Shown: in pieces, positions 53,357 through 61,545 of the stretch
How positions within the stretch are numbered: position 1 is the stretch's first letter
Layout: every line of letters begins with the position of its first letter
Origin: Bacteriovoracaceae bacterium
Lineage (GTDB): Bacteria; Bdellovibrionota; UBA1018
Assembly: GCA_947447665.1 (NCBI GenBank)
Contig: CANFJX010000002.1
Coordinates: 1-64,000, forward strand
DNA: 64,000 nucleotides
Direction of reading: 5' to 3'
Program-made: the position numbers and the translations under genes
Notes under the pieces: model-generated
The model's input: only the letters and a program-made list of their open reading frames with translations
What the model was told of the DNA's origin: nothing
The model's database searches: none

Positions 53357-53593
53357 CTATTTTAATCGCCCGGGTAGTTGCCCAGGGTTTTGCTGTGGAT
53401 TATTTCCGCGCACTGGGGCGGGTAGTTGTCCTGGGTTTTGCTGCGGATTGTTTACTCGGATGACATCGTGTTGCTCTGGCTGATTGATTGAGGAGGGAGT
53501 GGGAGTTACTCCATCAGCAGCTCCAGCCCAAACGCTCAGTGAGAGTGAAAGAACAGATAATACAATGGATCGCTTCGCGAGGGAAAGAATCAT
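53357..53593 (-). CDS. Short secreted Pro/Gln/Asn-rich repeat protein
   Basis: A 78-aa precursor with a clear signal peptide (SIVLSVLSLSLSVWAGA, cleavage near GAA-D). The mature part is about 50 residues and ends in two 16-residue repeats beginning NNPQQNPGQLP, coded by DNA repeats with 48-bp spacing (53371-53404 and 53419-53452). AGGAGAG before the ATG indicates a real gene. Such low-complexity exported peptides can be structural or signalling, but no function can be named. Confidence 0.65.
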   Translation of the reverse strand: MILSLAKRSIVLSVLSLSLSVWAGAADGVTPTPSSINQPEQHDVIRVNNPQQNPGQLPAPVRGNNPQQNPGQLPGRLK

Positions 53594-53692
53594 GAGTCAA
53601 CTCTCCTGTAAAAGTGTAGTTAAAACGGCAAGCAAACTGAAGCAGATCTTGTGCCGTCCTCAATGATTTCCGGCCCACTGGAGTCGAAATTA

Positions 53693-55381
53693 CTATCTTA
53701 GGCGCACCCATTCGTTTGCATTTTGAAATTCATATCCAAGGCTCTGGAGGGACTTAACCAAATGAATCAGTCGATGAAGGCCTGCTTCCGGTTCGTCTGG
53801 GCTTTGCGCATCCAGTCGTTCAATCTCAGAAATGTGAATGAAAAAGGAAGCCCAATAGTCGCGAATGACGCGATTCTTTTTTGCTTCGTCCAAGATCATT
53901 TCAAGAGTTCTTGCAGGTGTTTGGCCGTGGGCAGCGCAGGGATAATTCAAGTTTTCTGGCAAAACCCGTTGTCCATAAAAATCTCGGTAAATCTCATAGG
54001 GGAAGAATTGGCTGAAAGTTTTGCCTATTTCTTTTATTTTTAAATTTCTAAAAAAACTTCTTCTTGCTGCGTCACCTTTTAAACCTGTTTTATCAAACTG
54101 GAGTGTATCTGCGGGGTCCTGGCTTAGTCCTGTAACCTCGTGGGGTACGTAACGAATTCTTCCGTAATTCCAAGAAAATAGCCTTCCAAAGAGAGTGTAG
54201 TCGAGGGCCGATGCAGCATAATGGGGTACTTCCCAGAGAATGGGATGCATGCCAGACTGCTCCATCTCGCTCCAGCCCCGATTGAGGAGATTAAGGACAT
54301 AATCGACTGAGTCCTCAGGAATTGGTTTTCCAGTGGATGAAATTAGGAACTCGTAATCGACGGCACTGACGCCAAGTGGATTCTTGTGGTTTCCGTACTG
54401 ATGGGTGACTCCATGCCAGATGATCGATGTCCCAGATGCTTGTAATTTTTGAAGTGTGGCCATAAAACTCGGGGATTGGCTGATGGGCACGCCCTTTCCA
54501 GTTGGGTCGTGCCCGGTGACCCCTAATGGATCTGCAAAAATGGGGATGAGAGCGATTTGAGCGGGAACTTGAACTTCATTCAGTGCCTCAATGAGTCGGT
54601 TTAATTTTTTATAGGAAGTTGTGACACTGACGTCTTCGATTCGAATCAGGGCAGGGTGCCTTTCTGGGTACAGAGGGGGGGTATCTAAAATATCAAAAAG
54701 CAGATCAGAGAAAACGAGATACCGATCGTTAGTATCAATATTAATAAAAGGAATATCACCTACATGAAAGTGATTTTTATTTTGAATGATGTAGGGAACT
54801 CTCTGATGGCTGTAACCGTGTTCTGCTTCAGATAGAACGACTCCAGTATCGTTGATCCTTTCTAAATTTGCTAGGGTGGAGCTAGTTTCAAATTTCTCAC
54901 CCTTATAGTGAATCGTGCGGAAGAAGGTTGGGCGGCCCAGCCCGTCGAGATGCTCTGAGTCGGGCTGAGTCAGTCCCCGGTAACGATGTCCAAAAAGAGA
55001 GGCTAGGCGTGATGGACCGAGCTGATCAATGGAGGATCCGATCCAGGCGACTCGCTTTTTCGTAGATTCGAAATCGTTGAGAAAAATTTCAGGAATGCTG
55101 GTTGAGTTTGTACTTCCCAGGTAGAATGTTGCACTACAATTTTCAATTTGTCCCTTTTGGTAGTGATCAATTGAGTCAGTGACAGACTCAAATTGAGGAA
55201 AATGACCTAAGAGATTTTTAAGATAAAGTGGGTATTGGTTGTCGCCTGGATCGTGGAATATTTGGATGCAGTCTAGCTTGGGTAGAGATTTGCTGGGATT
55301 GCTTTGAGCCCAAATGGGATCGAGGCCTAAAAAAATGGAGAAAACAATCAGGGTTACAGAAGCTGTTTTAATCGTTCGCAT
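53693..55381 (-). CDS. Secreted DUF2334 polysaccharide-deacetylase-like protein
   Basis: This protein of 562 residues has a signal peptide (VTLIVFSIFLGLDPIWA) and, after a first domain of about 200 residues, a NodB-like alpha/beta barrel of the DUF2334 kind. Its key motifs are ALIRIEDVSVTTSYKKL (metal-binding Asp), ASGTSIIWHGVTHQYG (two His) and PILWEVPHYAASALD. These are positions used by polysaccharide deacetylases to hold metal. The substrate is probably an extracellular glycan. AGAGG lies before the ATG. The first domain has the layout expected of a mixed alpha-beta fold, similar in kind to the truncated gene at 51138. Confidence 0.8.
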   Translation of the reverse strand: MRTIKTASVTLIVFSIFLGLDPIWAQSNPSKSLPKLDCIQIFHDPGDNQYPLYLKNLLGHFPQFESVTDSIDHYQKGQIENCSATFYLGSTNSTSIPEIFLNDFESTKKRVAWIGSSIDQLGPSRLASLFGHRYRGLTQPDSEHLDGLGRPTFFRTIHYKGEKFETSSTLANLERINDTGVVLSEAEHGYSHQRVPYIIQNKNHFHVGDIPFINIDTNDRYLVFSDLLFDILDTPPLYPERHPALIRIEDVSVTTSYKKLNRLIEALNEVQVPAQIALIPIFADPLGVTGHDPTGKGVPISQSPSFMATLQKLQASGTSIIWHGVTHQYGNHKNPLGVSAVDYEFLISSTGKPIPEDSVDYVLNLLNRGWSEMEQSGMHPILWEVPHYAASALDYTLFGRLFSWNYGRIRYVPHEVTGLSQDPADTLQFDKTGLKGDAARRSFFRNLKIKEIGKTFSQFFPYEIYRDFYGQRVLPENLNYPCAAHGQTPARTLEMILDEAKKNRVIRDYWASFFIHISEIERLDAQSPDEPEAGLHRLIHLVKSLQSLGYEFQNANEWVRLR

Positions 55382-55453
55382 AGCAAAACCTCTGACTTCT
55401 GCGCTGCAAGAACCGGACGTGTTTACTAGGTGAGACGGACTGATTGAGTAGTC

Positions 55454-56122
55454 TTAGTTAAGTGGGAGGATAGACAGATCATGGAGCCGCGCCCGGGCAT
55501 CCTCGGTATAAATCCCAATCGCCCCCGGGTGATCAAAGAGGGAGAGAGCCTTAGAGCTTGTGCTGAGAATAGGAGCGCCATCTACGAGGATATCGATATG
55601 ATTACCGACTTTGATCAAAGTGATCGAGTACTTCTTGCCAAGAACGAGTTGCGGAGTGCTCCGAGTGAAAAGAATCTTTTGCCTCACGTGATCAAAAGCC
55701 CTACCGAGTTCGATTCCATTGGGTTTGATCATGAAATAATTAGTTTTAAGAACTCCGTTTTTCCCAGGAGCACAATTAAAAAAAATCCAGAGGACTTCCC
55801 AAGGATTCGGTTGAGGAGTTCTCAGTTGTCGCTCGGTGGTGACTTGAGCAGTTAAGACAAAGTCCTTCAGAGGATTGAGCTCGGTCTTCTTAGCTAAGAT
55901 GAGGTTAGCATGGGTTTCATTGGGTGAGCCTGATGGAAGTGGCTCAAGAAGGACGCCCTCCGTCGGGTGGAACGAATTAGATCCATAGCCATTATAGATC
56001 TCATGCCAGCCGGATTGGCTAGTTGGTATTTCCAAGAGTCTAGAATGGTCCTCTTTTTTAAATGGAAAAAGCGCCCAAATTGTAGCAGCTAGAGCCAGTG
56101 ATCCCCAGAGAGTCGTTTTCAT
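55454..56122 (-). CDS. Secreted concanavalin-fold (DUF1080-like) protein
   Basis: This 222-aa protein has an N-terminal signal or anchor (LWGSLALAATIWALFPF) and a single beta-sandwich domain. That domain carries LTAQVTTERQLRTPQPNPW, VLWIFFNCAPGKNGV, YSITLIKVGNHIDILVDG and the close DHPGAIGIYTEDARARLHDL, typical of the LamG/DUF1080 (3-keto-disaccharide hydrolase) group. The end is nearly the same as that of the partial gene at 63863. It lies four bases behind glmS with no obvious Shine-Dalgarno, so it may be coupled to glmS translation. A sugar-binding or sugar-processing role fits. Confidence 0.7.
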   Translation of the reverse strand: MKTTLWGSLALAATIWALFPFKKEDHSRLLEIPTSQSGWHEIYNGYGSNSFHPTEGVLLEPLPSGSPNETHANLILAKKTELNPLKDFVLTAQVTTERQLRTPQPNPWEVLWIFFNCAPGKNGVLKTNYFMIKPNGIELGRAFDHVRQKILFTRSTPQLVLGKKYSITLIKVGNHIDILVDGAPILSTSSKALSLFDHPGAIGIYTEDARARLHDLSILPLN

Positions 56123-56126
56123 CGGA

Positions 56127-58013
56127 TTATTCGACGGTTACGCTCTTGGCTAAATTTCTGGGTTTATCCACGTCTCTTTGGAGTTGCACGCCTCGGGCAT
56201 ACGCTAAGAGCTGAATATAAGGAGTGATGATAAAAGGCAGCAAATCTGAATGAATTGATTGAGCTTCGGCGGGAAGCGCAAGCCAATAATCACAAATTGA
56301 CTGGAGGTAGGTATCCCCATAGGTTCCAATCCCTAGAATCCGTGCTCCGCGAGCTTTCACTTCTTCGAGATTGGATCGATTCTTAGTATACCATGGATCC
56401 TGGGGTGCGATGGCTACTACGACGATCGAGGGGTCCAGCATAGCGATGGGCCCATGCTTAAGCTCACCCGAGGCATGGCCTTCAGCATGATCGTACGACA
56501 CTTCCTTTAGTTTCAAGGCCCCCTCCAAAGCGAGAGGAAAGCAGTGGCCTCGACCCATGAAGAAAAAGCCCTTCACGCTGCCGAGTGAGTTAAGGATCGG
56601 GTTGATCGCCCGCAGGATTTCTGAGCTTTCGGAGTTTTTTATGGTCGAATTAGAAATATTGTTGAGTATTTTTGGAATAAAATTGAGTTCCCTCCTTAAT
56701 CGGCTGAGAACGTCACTATTTTGAGTCGTTCGCTTAGATGCTAGAAATGCCGCAAATAGAAACAGGCTGAGAGATTGACAGAGAAATGTTTTGGTAGCTG
56801 CTACGCCAATTTCTGGACCCGCATGAGTGAATACTACGGCGTCTGCCTCACGAGCCAGGGAACTACCCTGAACATTAGTTATGGCTAGGGTAGAAACTCC
56901 TTTGCGCTTCATGTCGCGAATGACCACTAGAGTGTCTGCAGTTTCACCTGACTGAGAGATCCCAATTACCAGAGCGCTGGGTCGAAGACAGGTTTCGCGG
57001 TACCGGTACTCGCTCGCGTATTCCAGCTGAACTGGGATCTTAGCAATTTTTTCAATCCAGTATTTGCCCAAGAGTCCCGCATGCCAGGAAGTACCGCAGG
57101 CGACTAAGATGATCTCCTCCGCCTTGAGTAGGATCTCAGAATTCTTCTCATTGGCAAAATTGAATGGTTCCGAGCTAGAGGGGAGTAACACCTCTTGAAG
57201 TGTTTGAGTGAATACTTTGGGTTGCTCATAAATTTCCTTGAGCATGTAGTGAGGAAATCCATTTTTTTCCATACGGTCGGCAGTCCATTTGATGAGGGTC
57301 GGCTCTCGATGGATCTTCCTCCCTGTTAGGAGATCAAAGAACATGAGTAGTCCCGGGGTTCCTACTACCATTTCTCCGGGCTCAAGAAAGGTTACGGACT
57401 GAGTAAAGGGGAGTAATGGCTGAGCGTCACTCGCGACCATGACATTTCCCTCTGAGTCAATCGATGCTACTAAGGGAGATCCATTTCGCACGCCTATCAC
57501 CTTACCTGGCTCTCGCTCGGACATGATGACAATGCTCCATTGTCCAACAAGGGTTTGACTGACTCTTCTCAAGGCCACCTCCAAGGAGTGCCCCCTCTCC
57601 ATTTCGTCAAAAAGTAAAAATCCAATGAGTTCGCTGTCAGTTTCGGATAGCGGAAAGTGACCCCTTGCGAGAATCCCCGCCCGCAGCTCAAGATCATTCT
57701 CAATGATGCCGTTGTGGACAAGAACGACGTGGCCAGTTTTGTGGGGGTGCGCATTCTCGGTGGAGGGCTTACCATGGGTTGCCCATCGAGTATGTCCGAT
57801 ACCGCTTGTAGACTGGTGGAACTGATCGGAGCTCAAAGCCATGAGTTTTTCAGTGTTTTCGATTCGACCCTGAGATTTTTTAATTTGAATTTTATGATCC
57901 ACCATGAGCGCAATTCCAGTGGAGTCGTAACCTCGATACTCCAAATACTTGAGCCCTTGAATTAAGATATTTGCTGCAGGACGAAAACCAGAAAATCCGA
58001 CAATGCCACACAT
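56127..58013 (-). CDS. glmS: Glutamine-fructose-6-phosphate aminotransferase
   Basis: GlmS makes glucosamine-6-phosphate from fructose-6-phosphate and glutamine, the first step to UDP-GlcNAc. The 628-aa protein starts MCGIVGFSG with the N-terminal catalytic Cys, has the glutaminase motif GHTRWATHG, and two SIS domains: ISQSGETADTLVVI and the second around GRGHCFPLALEGALKLKEV. The C-terminal VTVE end is typical. GGAG lies before the ATG. It is the third gene of nfrA-like, nfrB-like and glmS in order on the minus strand. That suggests it supplies amino-sugar nucleotides for the glycan made by NfrB. No glmS ribozyme was seen upstream. Confidence 0.97.
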   Translation of the reverse strand: MCGIVGFSGFRPAANILIQGLKYLEYRGYDSTGIALMVDHKIQIKKSQGRIENTEKLMALSSDQFHQSTSGIGHTRWATHGKPSTENAHPHKTGHVVLVHNGIIENDLELRAGILARGHFPLSETDSELIGFLLFDEMERGHSLEVALRRVSQTLVGQWSIVIMSEREPGKVIGVRNGSPLVASIDSEGNVMVASDAQPLLPFTQSVTFLEPGEMVVGTPGLLMFFDLLTGRKIHREPTLIKWTADRMEKNGFPHYMLKEIYEQPKVFTQTLQEVLLPSSSEPFNFANEKNSEILLKAEEIILVACGTSWHAGLLGKYWIEKIAKIPVQLEYASEYRYRETCLRPSALVIGISQSGETADTLVVIRDMKRKGVSTLAITNVQGSSLAREADAVVFTHAGPEIGVAATKTFLCQSLSLFLFAAFLASKRTTQNSDVLSRLRRELNFIPKILNNISNSTIKNSESSEILRAINPILNSLGSVKGFFFMGRGHCFPLALEGALKLKEVSYDHAEGHASGELKHGPIAMLDPSIVVVAIAPQDPWYTKNRSNLEEVKARGARILGIGTYGDTYLQSICDYWLALPAEAQSIHSDLLPFIITPYIQLLAYARGVQLQRDVDKPRNLAKSVTVE

Positions 58014-58025
58014 TTTACATCTCCA

Positions 58026-59483
58026 CTATTTTGTATTGCTCTTGTTGTTTATTTGTACTTTCGATTCCTGTTTGAATTCAGATCGAATTCCAAGGCTAAA
58101 GTCATCAGGGATCTCGTGCTCTGTTTTAACCCACTGAATGGTTCTCTTTAATGTTCGACCCATCAAATATTGGAAGACGGCATTGGCCGATGCCATTGCA
58201 TTAATTGCGCTAGAAATTGGAAATCGAAGAGGAGAGAGTAGCGCGATTCTAATTCCGTAAATAAAGTGAACGCTTCTAAATCTTACATAGATTCTATGAA
58301 TCATAATTGCAAAATTAGCGCCTAAAAGCGAGATGATGATCCCGCTCCGAGAGAAACCGCTAAAAAATATGGGGCTCTGACTAGCCCTGATTAACGAGAT
58401 CAAAAACAGTCCTAAACCCAATCCTCCCACTAAATTACAGAGGGGACCCTTTCGATCTCGGTATAGAAAGTATCGATTGGATAGTCCGCCGCTCCAACCC
58501 AGATTTTCCCAGCCTTGGAGTGCCACCCCGAGGACCCATCGGGTTTTCTGCCGGACAGATCGATTCCAATACTTGGGGAAGTATTCCCGCGTAGCGATAA
58601 ACTCAGGCTTTCCATGGGAGCTTTGAGAGGTATTTTTCATGTAATAACAGGCAAATTTTGACTTGAGTCCATGCTTTCCAGCGGAGAGTCCGAGTTCATA
58701 GTCCTCGGTGACGGTGTTAGAATTTAGCAGACACCCTCCCTGATCGCTGAGATAGCTTTGGATGAGTCTCCTGGAAAAGGCAGTTCCCACGCCTGCTGAG
58801 GGAATCGGAAGCTCGAGAAAACTCCTGACCAAAAGATCTCGAGTATGAGTTTCTGCGAATTCGTCAATGTAAGTGCCAGCAACGAGGTTTCTGTACTTGA
58901 CCGGAAGCGAAAAAACCGGAACTTGAACAAAATCATAGTCATTCAAGAGCCAGTTCATGATCTTCAGTGAGTGCGTATGAATTAGATCTTCACTGTCATG
59001 AATGAGGAAACCATCATATTTTTTGCCTAAACTGGACTCATTTTCTAAAATTGATTTTACGAGCTCGTTGAGCATCTGGCCCTTGGTCGTAGGTCCGGGC
59101 CTTGGATTAATGACGACATAGACATGCGAGAATTCAGCTTGGAGCTGCAGTGCTTCTTGGAGAGTCTGAGGGTCGTTTGGATAAACTCCCAAGTAAAAAT
59201 CATAATTTTCATAATGAATAAGGCTGAGATTACCTCGGACCATTTTACTGAGAACACCGGCTTCATGCCAGGCAGCAACGAGGATACCGATTCTCTTTTC
59301 GTTCTGTTCATTAATGTAGAGAAATTCCTCTCGACTTAGGCGAGCCGGCTTTAAATCATTCCACCACAGAAAGAATGAAATCAATAGATCATCTACGCCA
59401 AAAATGAAAAAGAGGATGGATAGTGGGTAGACGGCTGCGTAGACCAGCGAGTCTAAAAATACTGTGAGTGAGTTGACCAGCAT
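58026..59483 (-). CDS. nfrB: NfrB-like membrane glycosyltransferase
   Basis: This 485-aa protein matches the glycosyltransferase part of E. coli NfrB (N4 adsorption protein B) along its length. It opens with FGVDDLLISFFLWW, and then has ILVAAWHEAGVLSKM, YLGVYPNDPQT, HDSEDLIHTHSLKIMN, TYIDEFAETH, PSAGVGTAFSRR, TEDYELGLSAGKHGL and REYFPKYWNRSVRQKTRW. Several membrane helices lie at the N-terminus and near the C-terminus. It stops right after KTEHEIPDDF, where E. coli NfrB continues into a c-di-GMP-binding MshEN domain, so that regulator is missing. In E. coli NfrB polymerises a ManNAc-containing glycan. GGGAG is before the ATG. Confidence 0.88.
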   Translation of the reverse strand: MLVNSLTVFLDSLVYAAVYPLSILFFIFGVDDLLISFFLWWNDLKPARLSREEFLYINEQNEKRIGILVAAWHEAGVLSKMVRGNLSLIHYENYDFYLGVYPNDPQTLQEALQLQAEFSHVYVVINPRPGPTTKGQMLNELVKSILENESSLGKKYDGFLIHDSEDLIHTHSLKIMNWLLNDYDFVQVPVFSLPVKYRNLVAGTYIDEFAETHTRDLLVRSFLELPIPSAGVGTAFSRRLIQSYLSDQGGCLLNSNTVTEDYELGLSAGKHGLKSKFACYYMKNTSQSSHGKPEFIATREYFPKYWNRSVRQKTRWVLGVALQGWENLGWSGGLSNRYFLYRDRKGPLCNLVGGLGLGLFLISLIRASQSPIFFSGFSRSGIIISLLGANFAIMIHRIYVRFRSVHFIYGIRIALLSPLRFPISSAINAMASANAVFQYLMGRTLKRTIQWVKTEHEIPDDFSLGIRSEFKQESKVQINNKSNTK

Positions 59484-60320
59484 TTAAAATTCTCCCGAAA
59501 ATACAAGTTGAGCACTCCAAGGGAACGCCAGACTGGGTGGACCCGCAAACCATGCCAGGGGTTTTTTAACGATCAATTGAGTCAGGATTGAATTGACGCG
59601 CAGATTTGCCCTGATCCCAAGATCTACATAGAGTAGATTAAAATCCGGATTTCCTGTGCGATCAGCCGTTCCGGCAAATTCTAAGTAGCTATCGAGATTG
59701 ACCTGCTGATGAATTTTACCTCTTACGCCCTGCTTGAGCCATCCTTGAGCGATGAGATTATTTTGTAATGCAGAGGTAAAAAGCATCTCCCCGTAGATTT
59801 CCTGAAAGAGTCTTGAAAAGGAGTGATTCGGAGTGAGGTCGAACCACTGATAAATATACGCCCCTAGTCTCAGATCCCCTTGAGAAAAATCTCTGATCGT
59901 GGGCGGTCGAATGACCCGCAGGTTTTGCCTGAATTCTAGATAGAGGCCGAGCGGTAGGTCTCTTGGGGCGTACCTGATCCCCGCAAGCGGCGTGACGTGA
60001 TTGTCGTTATAGATGACCTGATCATCTGATCTGAGATCCTGGCCCATGGCAAGCCCCAAGTAGGGTTTGATCGGGCTCAGATCTGAGAGTTGAAAGATCA
60101 GTTTACCTTCATTCACCGCGTTATAAAGTTGAGGTAGATAGGTTGTTTCGTTATAAAGTAGAAAATGACGAGGATTAGATTCCTGCGTTTGAATGCTCAT
60201 TAATACTCGGTCAGGAGCGCTCTGAGTTTCAGCCGAGAAAGCGTTCGAATTAAATAAAATTAAAAAAATAATTCCATTCAGAAATAGCCTTCTTGATAAG
60301 GCTCTCGTCTTGCGGTTCAA
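59484..60320 (-). CDS. NfrA-like outer-membrane barrel (C-terminal domain only)
   Basis: This secreted protein of 278 residues fits the C-terminal part of NfrA, the outer-membrane export protein for the glycan made by NfrB. After a signal (LFLNGIIFLILFNSNAFSA) come amphipathic strands such as PYLGLAMGQDLRSDDQVIYN, PLGLYLEFRQNLRVIRPP and WLKQGVRGKIHQQVNLDSYL, ending in the short strand QLVFSGEF. The large TPR region of E. coli NfrA is absent. I chose TTG at 60320, since AAAGGAG at 60328-60334 lies seven bases upstream; the longer ATG form lacks one. It directly precedes nfrB (stop next to its start). Confidence 0.68.
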   Translation of the reverse strand: MNRKTRALSRRLFLNGIIFLILFNSNAFSAETQSAPDRVLMSIQTQESNPRHFLLYNETTYLPQLYNAVNEGKLIFQLSDLSPIKPYLGLAMGQDLRSDDQVIYNDNHVTPLAGIRYAPRDLPLGLYLEFRQNLRVIRPPTIRDFSQGDLRLGAYIYQWFDLTPNHSFSRLFQEIYGEMLFTSALQNNLIAQGWLKQGVRGKIHQQVNLDSYLEFAGTADRTGNPDFNLLYVDLGIRANLRVNSILTQLIVKKPLAWFAGPPSLAFPWSAQLVFSGEF

Positions 60321-60429
60321 CTTGAATCTCCTTTCTCCCTCTTGGAAAGCATTTTGCAACGAACGTCACCACGTCTTTCGACGCTAGTTGGTTGGGGGTA
60401 GAAGCGGTCTGCAAGAAGGGGGCTAACAA

Positions 60430-61545
60430 ATGTTAAAAATTTCAATTATTCTCGGAACTCGACCCGAAGTGATTAAACTCGCGCCAGTGGTTCATGCCGC
60501 TCGGACCTTCGGGCATCGAGTGAAACTCATTACTACGGGGCAACACCGAGAGCTGACTTATCCGCTCTTGAAGTTTTTTGATCTCCAACCTGATCTGGAT
60601 TTAGATGTGATGACGGCAGATCAGAGTCTGACAGGTTTGAGCGAGAGAATTTTGAGAGGTTTAAATCAACATAGCGAAACTCTGAAAGATTCCGATTATA
60701 TTTTTGTGCAAGGAGATACAGTCACTGCGTGCTTAGGGGCTTACTGGGGATTTTACTCGAGAATACCCGTCGCACATGTGGAGGCAGGTCTTAGGACTTA
60801 TGATTTGGGAGCTCCATTTCCTGAAGAAGGTAATCGACAACTCATCGGGCGTATTTCAAGATTTCATTTTGCACCCACGCTGCAAGCCGCAATGGCTCTT
60901 GAGAAGGAGGGGGTTGATCCCAGCTCTATTTACAAAGTGGGCAATACCTCGATCGATGCTTTGAATTGGGCCATGGTTAAGCTTGGTGAGCGCAGTCTTT
61001 CGGAACTGAGCGAAGTCCCCCGGTCCGTAGCAGAATTTGCGAGTCAGGGGCGTTTCATTCTCCTGACGGCTCATCGGAGAGAAAGCTTTGGTCCTGGGTT
61101 TGAGGGAATTTGTGAAGGAGTTTTAGGTCTGCTTAAATCTCAGTCGGACATTCGGGTGATCTATCCGGTTCACCCGAATCCCCAAGTTCGAGACCGGGTG
61201 AGGAAGAGATTAGGCGGTCATGAGCGAATTCTTCTTTGTGATCCTTTAGCCTATGTTGGTTTCCTGGCTCTCTTAAGAGCTGCTGAAGTAGTCCTGACTG
61301 ATTCAGGGGGCGTACAAGAGGAGGCGCCGACTCTACGAAAACCTATTCTTGTGCTTAGGGAGAAGACCGAAAGGCCAGAGGGGGTTGAAGCAGGGTTTTC
61401 TCAATTGGTCGGCACCCATCCGGGTACGATTATCAAAGCCACTCAGGCAGCTCTGAAGAATGGCTTATCTACAAAGGCCAGTAATCCCTATGGAGATGGT
61501 CAGGCCTCGACCAGGATGATGAAGATCCTTGGGGAGAATGCCTAA
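60430..61545 (+). CDS. wecB: UDP-N-acetylglucosamine 2-epimerase
   Basis: This non-hydrolysing epimerase converts UDP-GlcNAc into UDP-ManNAc. The 371-aa protein starts with the typical SIILGTRPEVIKLAPV and has TTGQHRELTYPLL, FVQGDTVTACLGAY, HVEAGLRTYDLGAPFPEE, LLTAHRRESFGPGFEGI, and the C-terminal LTDSGGVQEEAPTLRKPILVLR. The catalytic acids and His are in place. In E. coli wecB (nfrC) is needed for the N4-receptor glycan of NfrB, and here it is divergent from the nfrA/nfrB-like genes. AAGGGGG stands before the ATG. The next gene starts immediately after its stop codon. Confidence 0.95.
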   Translation: MLKISIILGTRPEVIKLAPVVHAARTFGHRVKLITTGQHRELTYPLLKFFDLQPDLDLDVMTADQSLTGLSERILRGLNQHSETLKDSDYIFVQGDTVTACLGAYWGFYSRIPVAHVEAGLRTYDLGAPFPEEGNRQLIGRISRFHFAPTLQAAMALEKEGVDPSSIYKVGNTSIDALNWAMVKLGERSLSELSEVPRSVAEFASQGRFILLTAHRRESFGPGFEGICEGVLGLLKSQSDIRVIYPVHPNPQVRDRVRKRLGGHERILLCDPLAYVGFLALLRAAEVVLTDSGGVQEEAPTLRKPILVLREKTERPEGVEAGFSQLVGTHPGTIIKATQAALKNGLSTKASNPYGDGQASTRMMKILGENA

